A stretch of DNA of 64,000 nt from Arenicola marina (Eukaryota; Annelida; Polychaeta; Arenicolidae): contig OZ025248.1 of assembly GCA_964019135.1 (NCBI GenBank), forward strand, positions 14,887,574-14,951,573, read 5' to 3'. Under the pieces are notes generated by a model, which was not told where the DNA came from, ran no database searches, and saw only the letters and a list, made by a program, of their open reading frames with translations. The first letter of the stretch is position 1, and the number at the start of each line of letters is the position of its first letter. Positions 21,275 through 32,422 of the stretch are shown piece after piece. A program made the position numbers and the translations under genes.

Positions 21275-24200
21275 CTGAAGTAATAAATGCAGTGTTTATT
21301 TCTTCAGACTCGATCCGGCAGTATAGTACATTTCTAGCGCTAGGAAAGTTGGCACTGGTATTGAATGACAATTACCGGCTTAAAGAATGTGCACGCGCCT
21401 ATGTGTCTCCAAGCACTGGTATCATTGTTGTCACTTCAAAAAAACAAGCGGCATGTCGTTCTTCTTTGGTTTTCAATGCATAGGTTTTATTTCATGGTTG
21501 CATATGACTAAGCATCCAGCACATCACGCAATGCGTGCATTGGGCGCAAGACTGATTAAATACTAAAAAGCTGATAATCTGAAGACATATGTTCATCTCA
21601 TTCTTCTGGCCGGAAACATGTTTCATATTTCGTAACTATATGCATATGTCTGGTAACCGAAACACATCTATTGCACGAGATGGCAATTAGACATATGATT
21701 GTTATTTATTCTCCTACTTACTTGTTCAACCGTCAGCTCATTTCCATGATGTTTGCTGAAATAAAACGGTATAAAAAGGTCATAATTTAATCCAGAAATC
21801 ATGCATTCATATTTGACACAAATATTTTGGTTCAACAATAATGTAACTCGAAAGCCACCTTTGCGTTATAACGAATTTATCACTTTGAAATAACAACTTT
21901 ATGCCTCACGTTGTTCCTGCGGATCCATTTGTGTCACAGCTTCCGGTCCCTCCGCCTACAATTACAGCAAGCACAAAACGTTTAGGCATTAAATAATGTA
22001 TGGACGAAAGACAATATGCACCAAAGCAGCTTGGTGACTTGGAGACTTGGGGATTCCTTGAAAACTAAAAGTGTTGCTCATGTGCAGCAATATTCAAGCA
22101 GCGATACGATTTGATTAAGTTGTCGCGGTTGCAACCCGTGGGTATGAATCATGGCGTCATCAAATCCATAGAGATAATATAATGTTAGAGAATTAATAAA
22201 ACCTTAGCTAATGTTGCAACAAATGGTTATATATATGTAGCCCATAGCCCATAGGGAGTAAAGCTATTTTTGTGTCCGAATGGGTAGGAAAGGATGCGTT
22301 CTCTACATGTTACTTACTGGTTTCGAACTGAGACATTCGAGCCCCAGTCAAAAACGCCATCCAATCACCGTGTGCGGCTCGCTGATTGCGAGTTGTATCC
22401 GTGCCTCGCACGGTGGCGCTGCGGTCGGGCGACGTTGCTGGCGTCATCCCCCCTGTGGCGGGAGACTCCACGGGACCCCGGTCTTTCGGAAGGCCGTCTC
22501 GACTTATAACGATGGGAGAAGAGGCCGCGCGGACATCATAGGACGTGGTAGCAACCGGGGTACCGGCCAGCAGCTGACTGAGCCGTGTCCTGTAGGTGGG
22601 TTCAGGCGGGAAATCCACGCCGGCTTCCACGTCAGCCCTATTGACCTGATTTAAATAAAAATGACGGATAATAAAAATTATATCAAATAACCTTTGGTTG
22701 TCGGTCAATGGAGGTTCCGGCGCAGTCCGGCCATTAACACCAATTATGAGAATGAGACACGTGATCGTAATAGCGGGGTGGCCAATATAGCATATTACCA
22801 AAGTACCATAATATTTCAAGTTTATATAAATCTCAGTGGTTGTAGATACATACAATGGGAGCCACTGACCGATCTTTCAGTTGCAATTACTTTACTTACA
22901 TGGCGAGTTTGTTCATCCCTGCCACGGGGCAGGTGTTCAGCATGGCCACTGGAGAAACGGAAGTAATTGAAACTTAAATAACATAATAGTATTTATTATG
23001 TTGGTGGTAAACTGGAATGGAAGCTAGACAGATTTCGTTGAGATTAAGGCTCAACTGTTATGACATGAATGTGCAGCATACCGTTATCATAGCACTTACA
23101 TTGAGGTCTTAACACCTCGATCTCCAACTGTTGTATCGCTGACATTATCGGTGTCTTTATCATGCTTTCGGTAGTCCACAGTGGAGGCTTTGAGCTTGTT
23201 GTACAGTTCATCGTCGAGTAGGTCTACGGAGAAGGAGGATGCCCCGCCTACCGCCGGCCTGCAGGGAGTGCCAGTCTCGGCGGCATGGTTCCCGGCAGTA
23301 CAGCCACCATGGCTCTTCCCGACCACACGCCTGGGCGGCCATCTCTCGACCTCCCTGCGCTTTCGGTCGCCATGATCCCCGTGAGACGTCATATCCTGCA
23401 AGTCACGGCGTTTCTCTCTGGAGCCTTCTTTATATTTGCCGTTTGCGATCCGGGCGGCCTCTTCAGTTTTTGAGGCATATTTAAGGAGCGGAGTAACTTG
23501 AAAGTCTTCCGAGAGGCTGAGATGATCGTAGCGAGGTTGCATCCGGGCATTGCTAATGGAGTCTCCGTGTCCACGACCTTGGCTACCATTGGCGCTAATA
23601 GTTAGCGGGGAAGTGTGAGTTCTGCCATTAAATAGATTGCGACTGTCAGCCAAGAAAGGATCTTCCTGATCCCAACTGGCCATTGACAGTGGGGTTGGTT
23701 TAAAGGTGGGTTTCCATTCTCTGTCACAGTCGGAAGATGCTGATTGAGGCTGCGAGATGTGCTTCACGGACAGCTGAGTACTGAAGGTCACCTTGGGGGC
23801 TGGTTTGGTATAAGGCATGAATGGTGTCTCCGGCTGAAATAAATAGCGTTTATTATTCGTGTATTACTCCTCGAAAATATATATCGGTAAGCATGTCAAC
23901 TAATGTTAAAACTAATGGACGATCGTAGAGGTATTGCTGTTAAAGTTGATCAAAATAAAATACGTTGAACGCCATGGCAGAAAGGAAAAAAATACCTCGT
24001 CAGTCTGTACCTTTAAAAACACCAAAACTCATGCCATTTAATAACAGTTATCACTGAATTATCGCTACCTCTTGTGTTAAACTGGGAGGAAACATTCGTG
24101 CCATCTTGGACGTTTGACTGGGCGGCTCGGAAGAGCGGCGCTGAAAATGCACATGTAGATGTGGGTGACATATAGAGTCACAAATAGAATAAGAGTATGA

Positions 24201-25609
24201 TATTTTGAAAAGTTCTTTAGTAAAAGCCCCTAACATGTGGAACTTACGTAGGTAAATAAGAAAGATAGTAGGTTTCCCCGTCCACACTGCATTGCGTATT
24301 TTGTCCCAAAAAAAATCTTACATCGACTAACTTGTGATTTGATTGAGGTTTAACGACACTTAAGCCTGTAAGACTATATCGAGACATAACGCGTCAGGGG
24401 ATGGTCATGGTGCGACAATTGCTAGCTTTACCTTGTCAAGCGTTGTTGGCTGAAACGGTGTATCATCCGCCCAGGGATCACGTGGTCCTGTCATGGCGAG
24501 GCCTAGTGGGTCATGTGGTCCGCTGATGGCGATGCCGAAGGGGTCACGTGGTCCGCTGATGGTGCCATTCCGGGCGTCCCGACGGCCAGTCGTGACGCCC
24601 CGGGCGGACCCAGAACGGCTGGGTGGATCCTGAAGCCTTGCTGTCGACATCCTGGAGTTAGCATCAGGAAGGCGCGCGCTGTAATGGTGTGTCCACCAAA
24701 ATGTCTTAAGTAAAACTGCATAATCTCAAATACATATTTATTCTGAAACCACTTGTGTGGCACATCACCCAGTTGTTGCACTTATCAAAGTTATCAGATG
24801 GAAACTATGGCACCATGAATATAGTGTATAATCAGTCCAACTCGTAAGAATTATTCCTTACCAGGGACCACATTACCCCACTGCGGCAGAGGTACAAGAC
24901 TCGTCTGCTCGTCGATTAGCCATGAAAATCGAAGGATGTTCTTGCCTTTCCTTTGGCTCCAGGAAGAGAAGCTTCGACTGGTGGCGCAAGGGGGACATCG
25001 GTCCAAGGTCAAGGCTCTCGCATCTCCGCTTCACGGGTGTCGCCCTATCAAGGTCAACGTGTACGACCTTCCGTCCGACAGAACCTGAAGCTATCACATA
25101 AATCGAGAAAATTAAAAGACAAAAGTTTATTATTTATCTGTTTCACAGTAAGTTCACGTTAATTAAAAAAAGAAGACAATAAGTCGCTAAAGGCCTATTC
25201 AAGCGTTACTTAAAGATTCATTTAATTCATTCTCTTTGCCTTTCTTTGCGCTTGTCAATTAGTTCTCTTATTATGGGTACATAGTATGCAATGTATAAAA
25301 GTACAAGGTGTAGCAATTCTTTTCTAAGCTATATGTTGAAGGTCACATAGGAAATTGCTAAATTCGGCCTTAAAGTCATCAGTGGACTATAGACCTCTTG
25401 AGCAACCAACTGACATGTTCTGCTCACCCAGCTCGGCGGTGTCGTGTGCTTTAGCCAATGTCTGCAGCGAGAGGAGATCCTGGCTCACACCTGTGCTGCG
25501 TTTCGGAGACAATGTCCTCACCCTTTGAACCTTCTTCTGCAGTCTTTGTCTTTCGAAAAACTCCTTCAGCAAATACAACAATATTTGACATGCAGTTTCA
25601 TTGGTCACG
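17117..25609 (-). CDS. Unrecognised long, repeat-bearing, probably disordered protein (partial at both ends)
   Basis: On the minus strand, exons 25428-25609, 24877-25084, 24432-24678, 24069-24140, 23100-23833, 22900-22948 and 22318-22645 join with consistent phase and good donors. A final exon 17117-21274 then runs into the N gap; a 46-bp candidate exon (21910-21955) could bridge the phase to it. I recognise no domain. The N-terminal part is Ser/Pro/Arg-rich, with motifs such as EPETPFMPYTKPAPK and WDQEDPFLADSRNLF. The large exon holds three arrays in order: GAQLEAVEH nonapeptides, a 12-residue HDSQNIEVDDKR repeat, and an 18-21-residue SVNMADDADSVSDRKHGD repeat. After these comes an acidic C-terminal part (DDDAITVKPVVDQRHDS, SEDSMDLCE). 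No membrane segment or signal peptide is evident. No start Met was found. A nuclear or cytoskeletal scaffold is possible, but that is a guess. Confidence 0.7.
17790..18220 (-). repeat. 54-63-bp coding repeat array (SVNMADDADSVSDRKHGD)
   Basis: About nine units, each with GCATCATCAGCCATGTT on the plus strand. Unit length varies in multiples of 3, which keeps the frame and argues for selection on coding in this strand. Confidence 0.9.
19150..19610 (-). repeat. 36-bp coding repeat array (12-residue HDSQNIEVDDKR)
   Basis: About 13 units of 36 bp. On the plus strand they contain CATCCACTTCTATGTTTTGT followed by GAATCGTGCC. The peptide unit is rich in Asp, His, Asn and Gln. Several adjacent units are identical. 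Confidence 0.92.
20260..20940 (-). repeat. 27-bp coding repeat array (GAQLEAVEH nonapeptide)
   Basis: About 24 units of 27 bp. On the plus strand each contains CAAGCTGAGCACCATGTT with variants (GCGCCATTTGCTAAAGCCTC). Variants alternate in blocks, which suggests unequal exchange. Predicted peptide units are GAQLEAVEH, GAQLEALEY and GAQLEALAN. Confidence 0.93.
21910..21955 (-). CDS. Candidate 46-nt bridging exon
   Basis: Acceptor TAATTGTAG, donor CAAC|GTGAGG. It would encode GGTGSCDTNGSAGT in phase 1 and exit in phase 2. It then fits the large exon only if a secondary acceptor 8 nt inside (TTCCTGAG|C) is used. Short and weakly supported. Confidence 0.3.
22318..22645 (-). CDS. Unrecognised minus-strand gene, 328-nt exon
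   Basis: Acceptor ATTTAAATCAG, donor ACCA|GTAAGT. It encodes VNRADVEAGVDFPPEPTYRT, RLSQLLAGTPVATTSYDVR and a Ser/Thr/Pro-rich stretch ending WMAFLTGARMSQFET. It leaves one base of a split codon, which does not join directly to the best acceptor of the large exon. Confidence 0.68.
22900..22948 (-). CDS. Unrecognised minus-strand gene, 49-nt exon
   Basis: Acceptor GTTTCTCCAG, donor GCCAT|GTAAGT. It encodes GHAEHLPRGRDEQTRH. Phase 2 in and 0 out fit both neighbours exactly. Confidence 0.6.
23100..23833 (-). CDS. Unrecognised minus-strand gene, 734-nt exon
   Basis: Acceptor TTATTTCAG, donor CAAT|GTAAGT. It encodes PETPFMPYTKPAPKVTFSTQ, a Ser-rich middle, a basic stretch (REKRRDLQDM, DRKRREVERW) and FSVDLLDDELYNKLKAS. 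The long uninterrupted frame with polar, proline-containing composition supports real coding. Confidence 0.75.
24069..24140 (-). CDS. Unrecognised minus-strand gene, 72-nt exon
   Basis: Acceptor GCATTTTCAG, donor AAGAG|GTAGCG. It encodes RRSSEPPSQTSKMARMFPPS followed by LTQE. Phase 0 on both sides, so it is a potential cassette exon. Confidence 0.65.
24432..24678 (-). CDS. Unrecognised minus-strand gene, exon with GPRDP repeats
   Basis: Acceptor CACCATTACAG, donor ACAAG|GTAAAG. It includes a three- to four-fold 12-13-residue repeat of the form ISGPRDPFGIA / ISGPHDPLGLA / MTGPRDPWADD, and ends TPFQPTTLDK in phase 0. Confidence 0.7.
24877..25084 (-). CDS. Unrecognised minus-strand gene, exon
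   Basis: Acceptor ATAGCTTCAG, donor GTGGG|GTAATG. It encodes SVGRKVVHVDLDRATPVKRR and LGPMSPLRHQSKLLFLEPKE. Phase 1 in, phase 2 out, matching both neighbours. Confidence 0.68.
25428..25609 (-). CDS. Unrecognised minus-strand gene, first visible exon
   Basis: On the minus strand, acceptor TTTGTTGTAG and donor CTGG|GTGAGC. It encodes ILLYLLKEFFERQRLQKK, which looks helical, and LLSLQTLAKAHDTAELG. No in-frame Met is present, so an upstream exon is expected between here and 29 kb; I could not find it. Confidence 0.6.
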
Positions 25610-26535
25610 CTACAACAAATGTGTTATTGGAGTGCCAGTTAATGGCGTTTGCCTTACTAGCGGAATAGGGGGTCCAGTCTCCATGCAGTGTCGATTTTTC
25701 AAAGTTTCAGTGTCAAATGTCTACTGTTTACGGAGTTGAATGTCGCTTTTTCAGATCCTCAGTGTCAGAACTCGGGGGTCAATTACTGGGGGCAATAAGG
25801 GAACTACGTATAATTCATGTTTTTGGTATTGATTGTGTCTCCATTGTTATTGCTACAAGTTCCCACTGGAAAAGCCAGCTAGGCTTATTGTAATAGGTAA
25901 AGACGACATATTGTGGTTCAGAAGAACGACTTTGTACCATTTAACAAGAGAGCCTAGATACGGTCCAAATATACACTTCGATGGTGCACTCGATCGTCAT
26001 TGAAAAGGATGTTTTCCAACAGAAGAAAATGGATTCTAATACTTGGCAAGCTGCTTGCGCATTGAACCTGGTGCAATATAGTTAGACATGAAATGGCTTT
26101 AACTTAATGTTAAGACATAATGTTAGGATACATTACTGGTTTCTCCAAATTAGTCAGCGCTTGCGGCAATGTTATCCGAGTCGGGGACGATGTTTACTTC
26201 CGATATATTTTTTAATTTAAGCATAATCCGGAAAAAATTTCTTCATCTTTATTACAAGTTCACATCTTCAGTCGGTGGCTAAGAGGTTGTCCCGATAACT
26301 CAGCAAATCCGTAGAAGACACATATCTCGATCACATATGGGGTGTTGATATGTCAACGCTGATTGTCAGTGTGAAGCATGTCCATAACCCCTTGGAGATG
26401 GGCATCAACAGATGCTGTGATACGATGTCAGTATTACCATCGATATCTTCCTGAGATTCTATTGTCAGACTATATCACCGAAGTCGCCCTTCCACAGTAC
26501 ACCGAAGTTCCTCTTCCACGAATTTACGAAAAAAA

Positions 26536-26645
26536 GCGCGGATCCAGCGAGAAACCTGCGACCGGCTGGGGTGGGGGGGGGGGGTGTGCCCCGGCCCTGG
26601 TGGCCGCTGCCCCACCCCCTCCCGCCCCCCTGGATCCGCCACTGT
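26536..26645. mobile_element. Short hAT-like MITE remnant
   Basis: Ends GCGGATCCAG and CTGGATCCGC are inverted repeats; the outer right end reads CCGCCACTG. The interior is almost entirely G and C runs. No transposase. Confidence 0.4.
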
Positions 26646-28525
26646 TTCACTACAATGCTCCAAGTCTGTTTCGTTTCACTTCTATTTATTCGCCTCTTTT
26701 ACTACTCGCAAGGGACCGAGAGTCGTTACTCACGCTGCTCCAAGCCCCCTAAGATAGCAAAGGAATCCCCGCGTATCCCCGTCTTTATACCTAGATCACA
26801 CCTTTTACTGCTTCTACCCTGCTGGATGTCCCTTAATAAAGGGAATGGTCAGCTGGGTCGTACGTTCAATTAACGGCTTCAAAAAGCCGTTACGTTCAAT
26901 TAACGGCTTCAAAAATCCCGCCAACCGCACAATACGGGGGGGGGGGTACGTAATTGCTGAGGGCGGGGGGGGGGGGCAGCTCCGAGGCAAAGCCCCCCCT
27001 TAACCGCCAAAATCCGCTAGGTCGGGGGCAACCCGCTTTATGGACGCACGTTTTCAGAGCTCCCCCCCCCCGGATCGCAAGTTTTAATATCCGCTCTATA
27101 GAGGTATTTTCTCACCATAAATGGCTCCCACCAGATTCGTATTACAGTTACAGGGGGGGGGGGCACTGTAATACGAATCTGATACCCAACCCATTCCAGT
27201 AACCAACTCCCCAACCAACAAAGTCATATTTACTGGTTCCTTGTGGTGTCAAAACGTGTTATTTCGGGGGTTGCTCTCTAAAACTTCCGACCGAGGAGTG
27301 TGCGCTTTGAAAAACTTGCGACCGGGGGGGGGGGGGGGCGTGCTCGGAGAAGCCGATTTTAACAGTGTTTGTTCAGGTTCCCAAGGGGGCTGTTGCTCTC
27401 TGACAACTTGCGACCTGGGGCGGGGGGGGGGGCGGGGGTGCTCTGAAGACTTTTGTGACCGGGGGGGGGGGGCGGCAGGGGCTCTGACCCCCCTAAACCC
27501 CCCCCCCCCCAATAGATCCGCCACTGATATGGAGCGCAATTTGTCCCCAAAAGTCCCTCTACGATGTCCGATGGTGGTCCTTAAGCCCTACACGCTCAGA
27601 TCAATGTGTTATTGAAGTGTTATGAAACTTCGGCTGCCCGAATTACGATAATTCGGGCCGACACGTTAGCTAATAGGCTGAAAGGTATATTAGGCCCCCT
27701 TCCTCACCCCTCGCCATGCTCTCGTCACATGTGTCCTTGGACCAAGTCGATTTTTAGACAAAGGCGACAAAGAAATGTGCCTGTCGTTCAAACACGAAAT
27801 TGTGTGAATAGTAAAAATAATATGGACAGAAAATGAACCAGTATCTTGCAGTGATTGGCGCAGATAGGCCCCGGTGGTGGTGCTGGGGTGGGGGGGGGGC
27901 AACCCCACCACGGTATTAATGTAGTGCCCCCCCCCCCCATCAGAGATAGGCCTAGAAGTGATCGCGCAAGTATAGTCTATAGTATAGGCTATAGTTACGA
28001 AGCATTGCGCACTTGATGACTTAAATGTCTGCCCTTTCATGATTCAAACTTAAATCAAACATGTTAATTGATATTTTTTCTAAAATTCGAAACGCATAGG
28101 CCTACGATTCGTTTCTCAAGGCGCAATTACAGGTTGGGTACGGATGCGGTGGGTGTGTGTGTGTGGGGGTGGGGGGGGGTCACAATTATACAAATTTGGT
28201 GGGGAGGGGTAGGGGAGGAGAAATTCCCCCACTGCAGTGTAATGCCTGAGAGAGCAAACATTCTCAAAATAAACATGTTGCATGGGTAATACGTAATAGG
28301 CCTACGTAATACGTACCCTAGATCTGGAGCGGGTACTTTTTAATAAAAATGACATCCATTTCAGAACTAACATAAACTTATGAATTTATAAAGTTACCCT
28401 ACATAGACTAACTTAATTGATATTTGACATGTAAACTGCTGGACTGGAAGTCTTTTGTGTCATCCTGGGGTTTCCGCACAATACAGTGTGAATAAAGCGG
28501 CTTTGCGAGGAAAAGAAGTATTTCA

Positions 28526-28933
28526 AGTTGCATATCGAGCTCTTTCCCGCCAAAACTAAAGAGGTCAAAATACAAGAATATAACAATCAGTCCTTGATTC
28601 ATTCAAGATTTCTTTTGTCTATACTCCACGCATGCCTCACTGCCAAATGGTGTCTCTTAGCCTTGACCGTGATATCAAAGTTTTCATTTTAGTGGTAGGC
28701 TAAACGTCATTAGTTTGTGTGCTTCGCGATGCTTTGGTATAGAGTAGCAGTGCCGAGACAGAGTTTTGTGGTGTACCGGGATAGACAGTAGACACGTTTG
28801 CCACATCACAGCCGAAACGGCGATGTTTATCAGGTTTCTGAATTTATAGAATGAAACAATCGAATTTTCTGCAAATTTTGAGATAAATTTCGCCTGGGCT
28901 TAGTTTTGGCGGAAAAGAGCTCGATATGCAATA
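28526..28933. mobile_element. MITE, copy 1 (diverged)
   Basis: Left end AGTTGCATATCGAGC, right end CTCGATATGCA. The inner parts TTTCCCGCCAAAACTAAAG and TTAGTTTTGGCGGAAAAG form a long inverted repeat. The interior (ATCAGTCCTTGATTCATTC, TGTCTCTTAGCCTTG) is clearly homologous to the copy at 42395-42794. Target site no longer intact. Confidence 0.8.
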
Positions 28934-29270
28934 ACCAAGCATGCCTGCATGGAAATGCGACGCATAAGTTATATGCCTAGCGGGTCACTGGAAAAAAAAG
29001 TTAGATCTACTCTGTGCTTAGATCTATACCTCTTCACTTTAGAGCGGATTTCAGAAAAGTTAAAGAAAGACAAAAAAAACCTGGCTCAGGCGAACTTACT
29101 CTCTGTGACTTCTTTTCATTTTGGCTTCTGATTCTGTTTCTCACACCTCCGACCCAGTTCATAATGAGTTGACTTATACCGATAGTTTACAGTTAACGAC
29201 TGATTGTGGCTTGATAACACCTAATTCATGATTGGAAGTTACCAAATAACCCCGCTAGTTACAATTACAC

Positions 29271-29485
29271 TGAAGCAGACGATTCTTTAGTGACAGACCT
29301 TTGACCGAAGTGCCCCGGAAGTAAGCTGGCGCTCGAGGTCAAGGTCGTTGCCTCCATCTCAGATGTAAACATGGTGGAGTGCACCGTACCCGCTGTGTAA
29401 GGGGCAAGGTTCTCTCTGAACGAAACCCTCTGAACAGTCGCCGAAGATTCCTGTCCTCGTGTCACCAGACAATCTTCGAGGCAAC
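29271..29485 (+). promoter_or_regulatory. Probable ABCD promoter / 5' leader
   Basis: An ETS-type CCGGAAGT lies at 29315-29322. Two upstream starts precede the main ATG: a start-stop ATGTAA at 29363-29368 and a 9-codon uORF 29371-29400 (AAACATGG context). No TATA box is obvious. The transcription start is not determinable from sequence alone. Confidence 0.4.
29371..29400 (+). promoter_or_regulatory. Upstream ORF in ABCD leader
   Basis: ATG in AAACATGG context followed by eight codons (MVECTVPAV) and TAA, about 85 nt before the main start. It would affect translation only if the transcript starts upstream of it. Confidence 0.35.
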
Positions 29486-30412
29486 ATGAGTTTATCTAAA
29501 TTATTTGAGGCTTCTAAGAAGCTTCAAAGTAACAGAGGGAAGGTCGCAGGTGGCATAGCCCTCGCAGCTGTGGCTGCTTACGGATTGAATAAGGCCTTTC
29601 TCAGCAAGGCCAAGGGAAATCGTGAGAAAATCGATAAGAGAACTGTCAATGGCGAATTGGTGAAGCCTAAGGACCTTGTAGATGATGCAAAGAAACGCCC
29701 AACTATTGCAGTGAACAAGAAATTTCGGGAGCAGCTGAAGCGCCTTTTAAAAATCCTGATTCCTGGAATATGGAGCCGAGAGTTTGGTCTTCTCTTCCTG
29801 CACACACTATCTTTGATATCGAGGACATTCTTGTCAATTTATGTTGCACAGCTTGATGGAAGAATTGTCAAGTCCATTGTGAAAAAAGATGTAAAGGACT
29901 TCATCATGATGATATCTACATGGCTTGCTATTGCAGTACCTGCGACTTTTGTCAATAGCTTGATAAGATTTCTTGAAAGTCAGTTAGCTTTATGTCTGAG
30001 GACAAGGCTTGTTCAACATGCTTACAAACTCTATTTTGATGAACAAACTTATTACAGAGTCAGTAATTTGGATAGTAGATTAGCAAATGTAGATCAATGT
30101 CTAACAGAAGATATCACAATGTTTACTTCATCGCTGGCACATCTGTATTCACATTTAACAAAGCCTGTATTGGACATTGCGTTAATCTCCTTCACGTTAT
30201 ATAGTCAAGCCCACAGCCATGGTGCAAGTTCGCGAATGCCTACCATTCTTGCACTTGTTGTCATCCTTGTCACTGCCAAGACATTAAGGGCAGTTTCTCC
30301 AAAATTTGGAAAACTTGTCGCTGAAGAAGCTCATCTCAAAGGATTTCTGAGATATGTTCATTCTCGGGTTATTACCAATGCAGAAGAGATTGCCTTTTAT
30401 GGAGGCCACAAG
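29486..30412 (+). CDS. ABCD1/2: ABCD exon 1 (transmembrane domain)
   Basis: Starts ATG at 29486; donor CACAAG|GTAAGG. It encodes the first 309 residues, including all the early membrane helices and the EAA-like loop. A very large first exon is also a feature of vertebrate ABCD1. Confidence 0.97.
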
Positions 30413-32386
30413 GTAAGGTTTAATTAAAAAAATATATGATTAAATACACTTTTTTTATAAAATTACAAGGTAATGATAAAGGCTTCTTAATGAATTAATT
30501 TAAGCAAGTTTTTTTATTTACAGTTAGATATATTTATATAGAAATGATCACATCTAACAATTATTTAAAGAAGATAATATTTGTTAAAATTAAAGTTAAT
30601 CATATAGCAATAATTTACCTCAACAACTTGAAACAAGTTTTGAATGGAAATGATGTACCGTAAACTGCCTATTAGAAGCCACATACATATTAGAAGCCGT
30701 ACCCCAACTTTGGCCTAAAAACCGGGTTGGCCGGCGCCCAGAACCATTTCCGGAAAACTACATATTATAAGCCACACCCCGACTTTGACCTTCCGACCTC
30801 CCCCCCCCCCCCCATGACCTGCCCTCCGCCCTGTATTCCTGCTTAATCCATCCGGCCAACCAAGCCACTTAATTGTTTATACAAGCAGTCGCGACCACTA
30901 ACAGCATTCACCTCTCCCTCTCCGATCGCACCTCTTATCAAGTGTCACACCAGTGGCTGGCTCTCCTGGACTTTACCAAACCAATTAATTGTTTATACAA
31001 GCAGTCGCGACTATTAACAACATTCAGCTCTCCATCTCAGATCGCTGCTCTTATCAAGTGTCACACCAGTGGCTGGCTCCTACTGCATGTTTATGAATCC
31101 GGCAGCTGTATCAAGTTACACAACCTGAAACCTGGCCTCTGATCGATTGGTCTACAATAGGTGTGGGGGGAGTCGCGTGGCAGTATAAATAAATAACACA
31201 ACCATAAGTAGCTCATTGTATGATTGATTGATTTGTATGACGTTATGATGCCATAAATTATTTTAGCAACATCGGTAATTTTCCCATTACTTGCCCCCCC
31301 CCCCCCCCTCCCCCGCTTGTCCTGCAGCGCTCACTTGAAATCGGCAAAAGGCCCTATTTAAAGCCGCACCCTGACTTCCGACTAAAACCCGGGAATTTGA
31401 CCCTCCAACTTCCTAATATAAGCCGCGGCTTCTAATAGGCAGTTTACGGTATTTAAGTTCTTTGTATAGAGGTACACATATGGTATTCAATAAACAGCAG
31501 AATATACATTACAATAAACTGCCTATTTGAAGGTGTAGCTTCTATTAAAAGTTGTGTGATGAACTGTCTTGGTTTTACCGCAAAGTTATGCTGCAGCTTT
31601 ATATACAACAAAAACTGCTGGTGTTGCCAAAATAATTGATTGTATCATAACATCATTGGTGTAACTTAATGCAGCTGATGTCCTCATACTCAGATACTAA
31701 CTACAATACATTACTCAGGTCAGACAGAAACTTGATACTGATAGGCATGACAGTGATTTATAAATATAATAGAGGTATATAGTTTTCCAGATATGGTTTT
31801 GGGTGCATGCCAACTTTTGAGGCCAAAGTCAGGTGGCGCTAATATGTATGCAGCTTCAAAAAGGCAGTTTACAGTATGTAATTATAAAAGTGAGAACAAA
31901 TTGGAATGTTACCTTTTATATGTTGAATGAAGAAGTTTTTTTTTATATTAATATTATGGTGGGAATTAATGCATTAAACATAATTACATGTAGTCTACTC
32001 CTTGTAGACTGCATTAGAGATCTGCTTTTTGGCTAACATGACCTGCTACAACTATCTATAACAACTGTCTTACACACCAGAATATCAGCTTTTTATGTTG
32101 TTAACCATATTCACTATGTGTCCCAGTCACATGTCTTTAATGAAAAGTGTCTTTATAATAGTTGACCTCATATATTGCCAGAAGGTTCACATTTACAAAT
32201 GGGAATCAACTATCCTAATGCCTATAACATGACACAGGATTGAAAGAAGTGTCTTTGGTACAGTTATTGACCTCAAGCAATTTCTGATCAGGTGATAGTG
32301 AGTCCATGTATACCTTGTACCTATAGAAATAGCTTCTTTGTTTGCCCTACTTCTGTTTCATCCTGGAACAAGCATAGACCTATTAT

Positions 32387-32422
<36 letters not shown>

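Larger units (their letters stand above)
25610..29270. other. Intergenic stretch with G-tract-rich hAT-like debris
   Basis: No conserved exon was found. Long G or C runs occur at 26569-27510, near 27890 and near 28160. GGATCCGCCACTG-type ends at about 26632-26645 and 27513-27525 resemble hAT-type MITE termini. A hairpin with stem AACGGCTT/AAGCCGTT and a directly repeated CGTTCAATTAACGGCTTC lies at about 26863-26915. A TTAA-family MITE copy lies at 28526-28933. The 5' exon of the minus-strand gene should be somewhere here but was not recognised. Confidence 0.5.
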
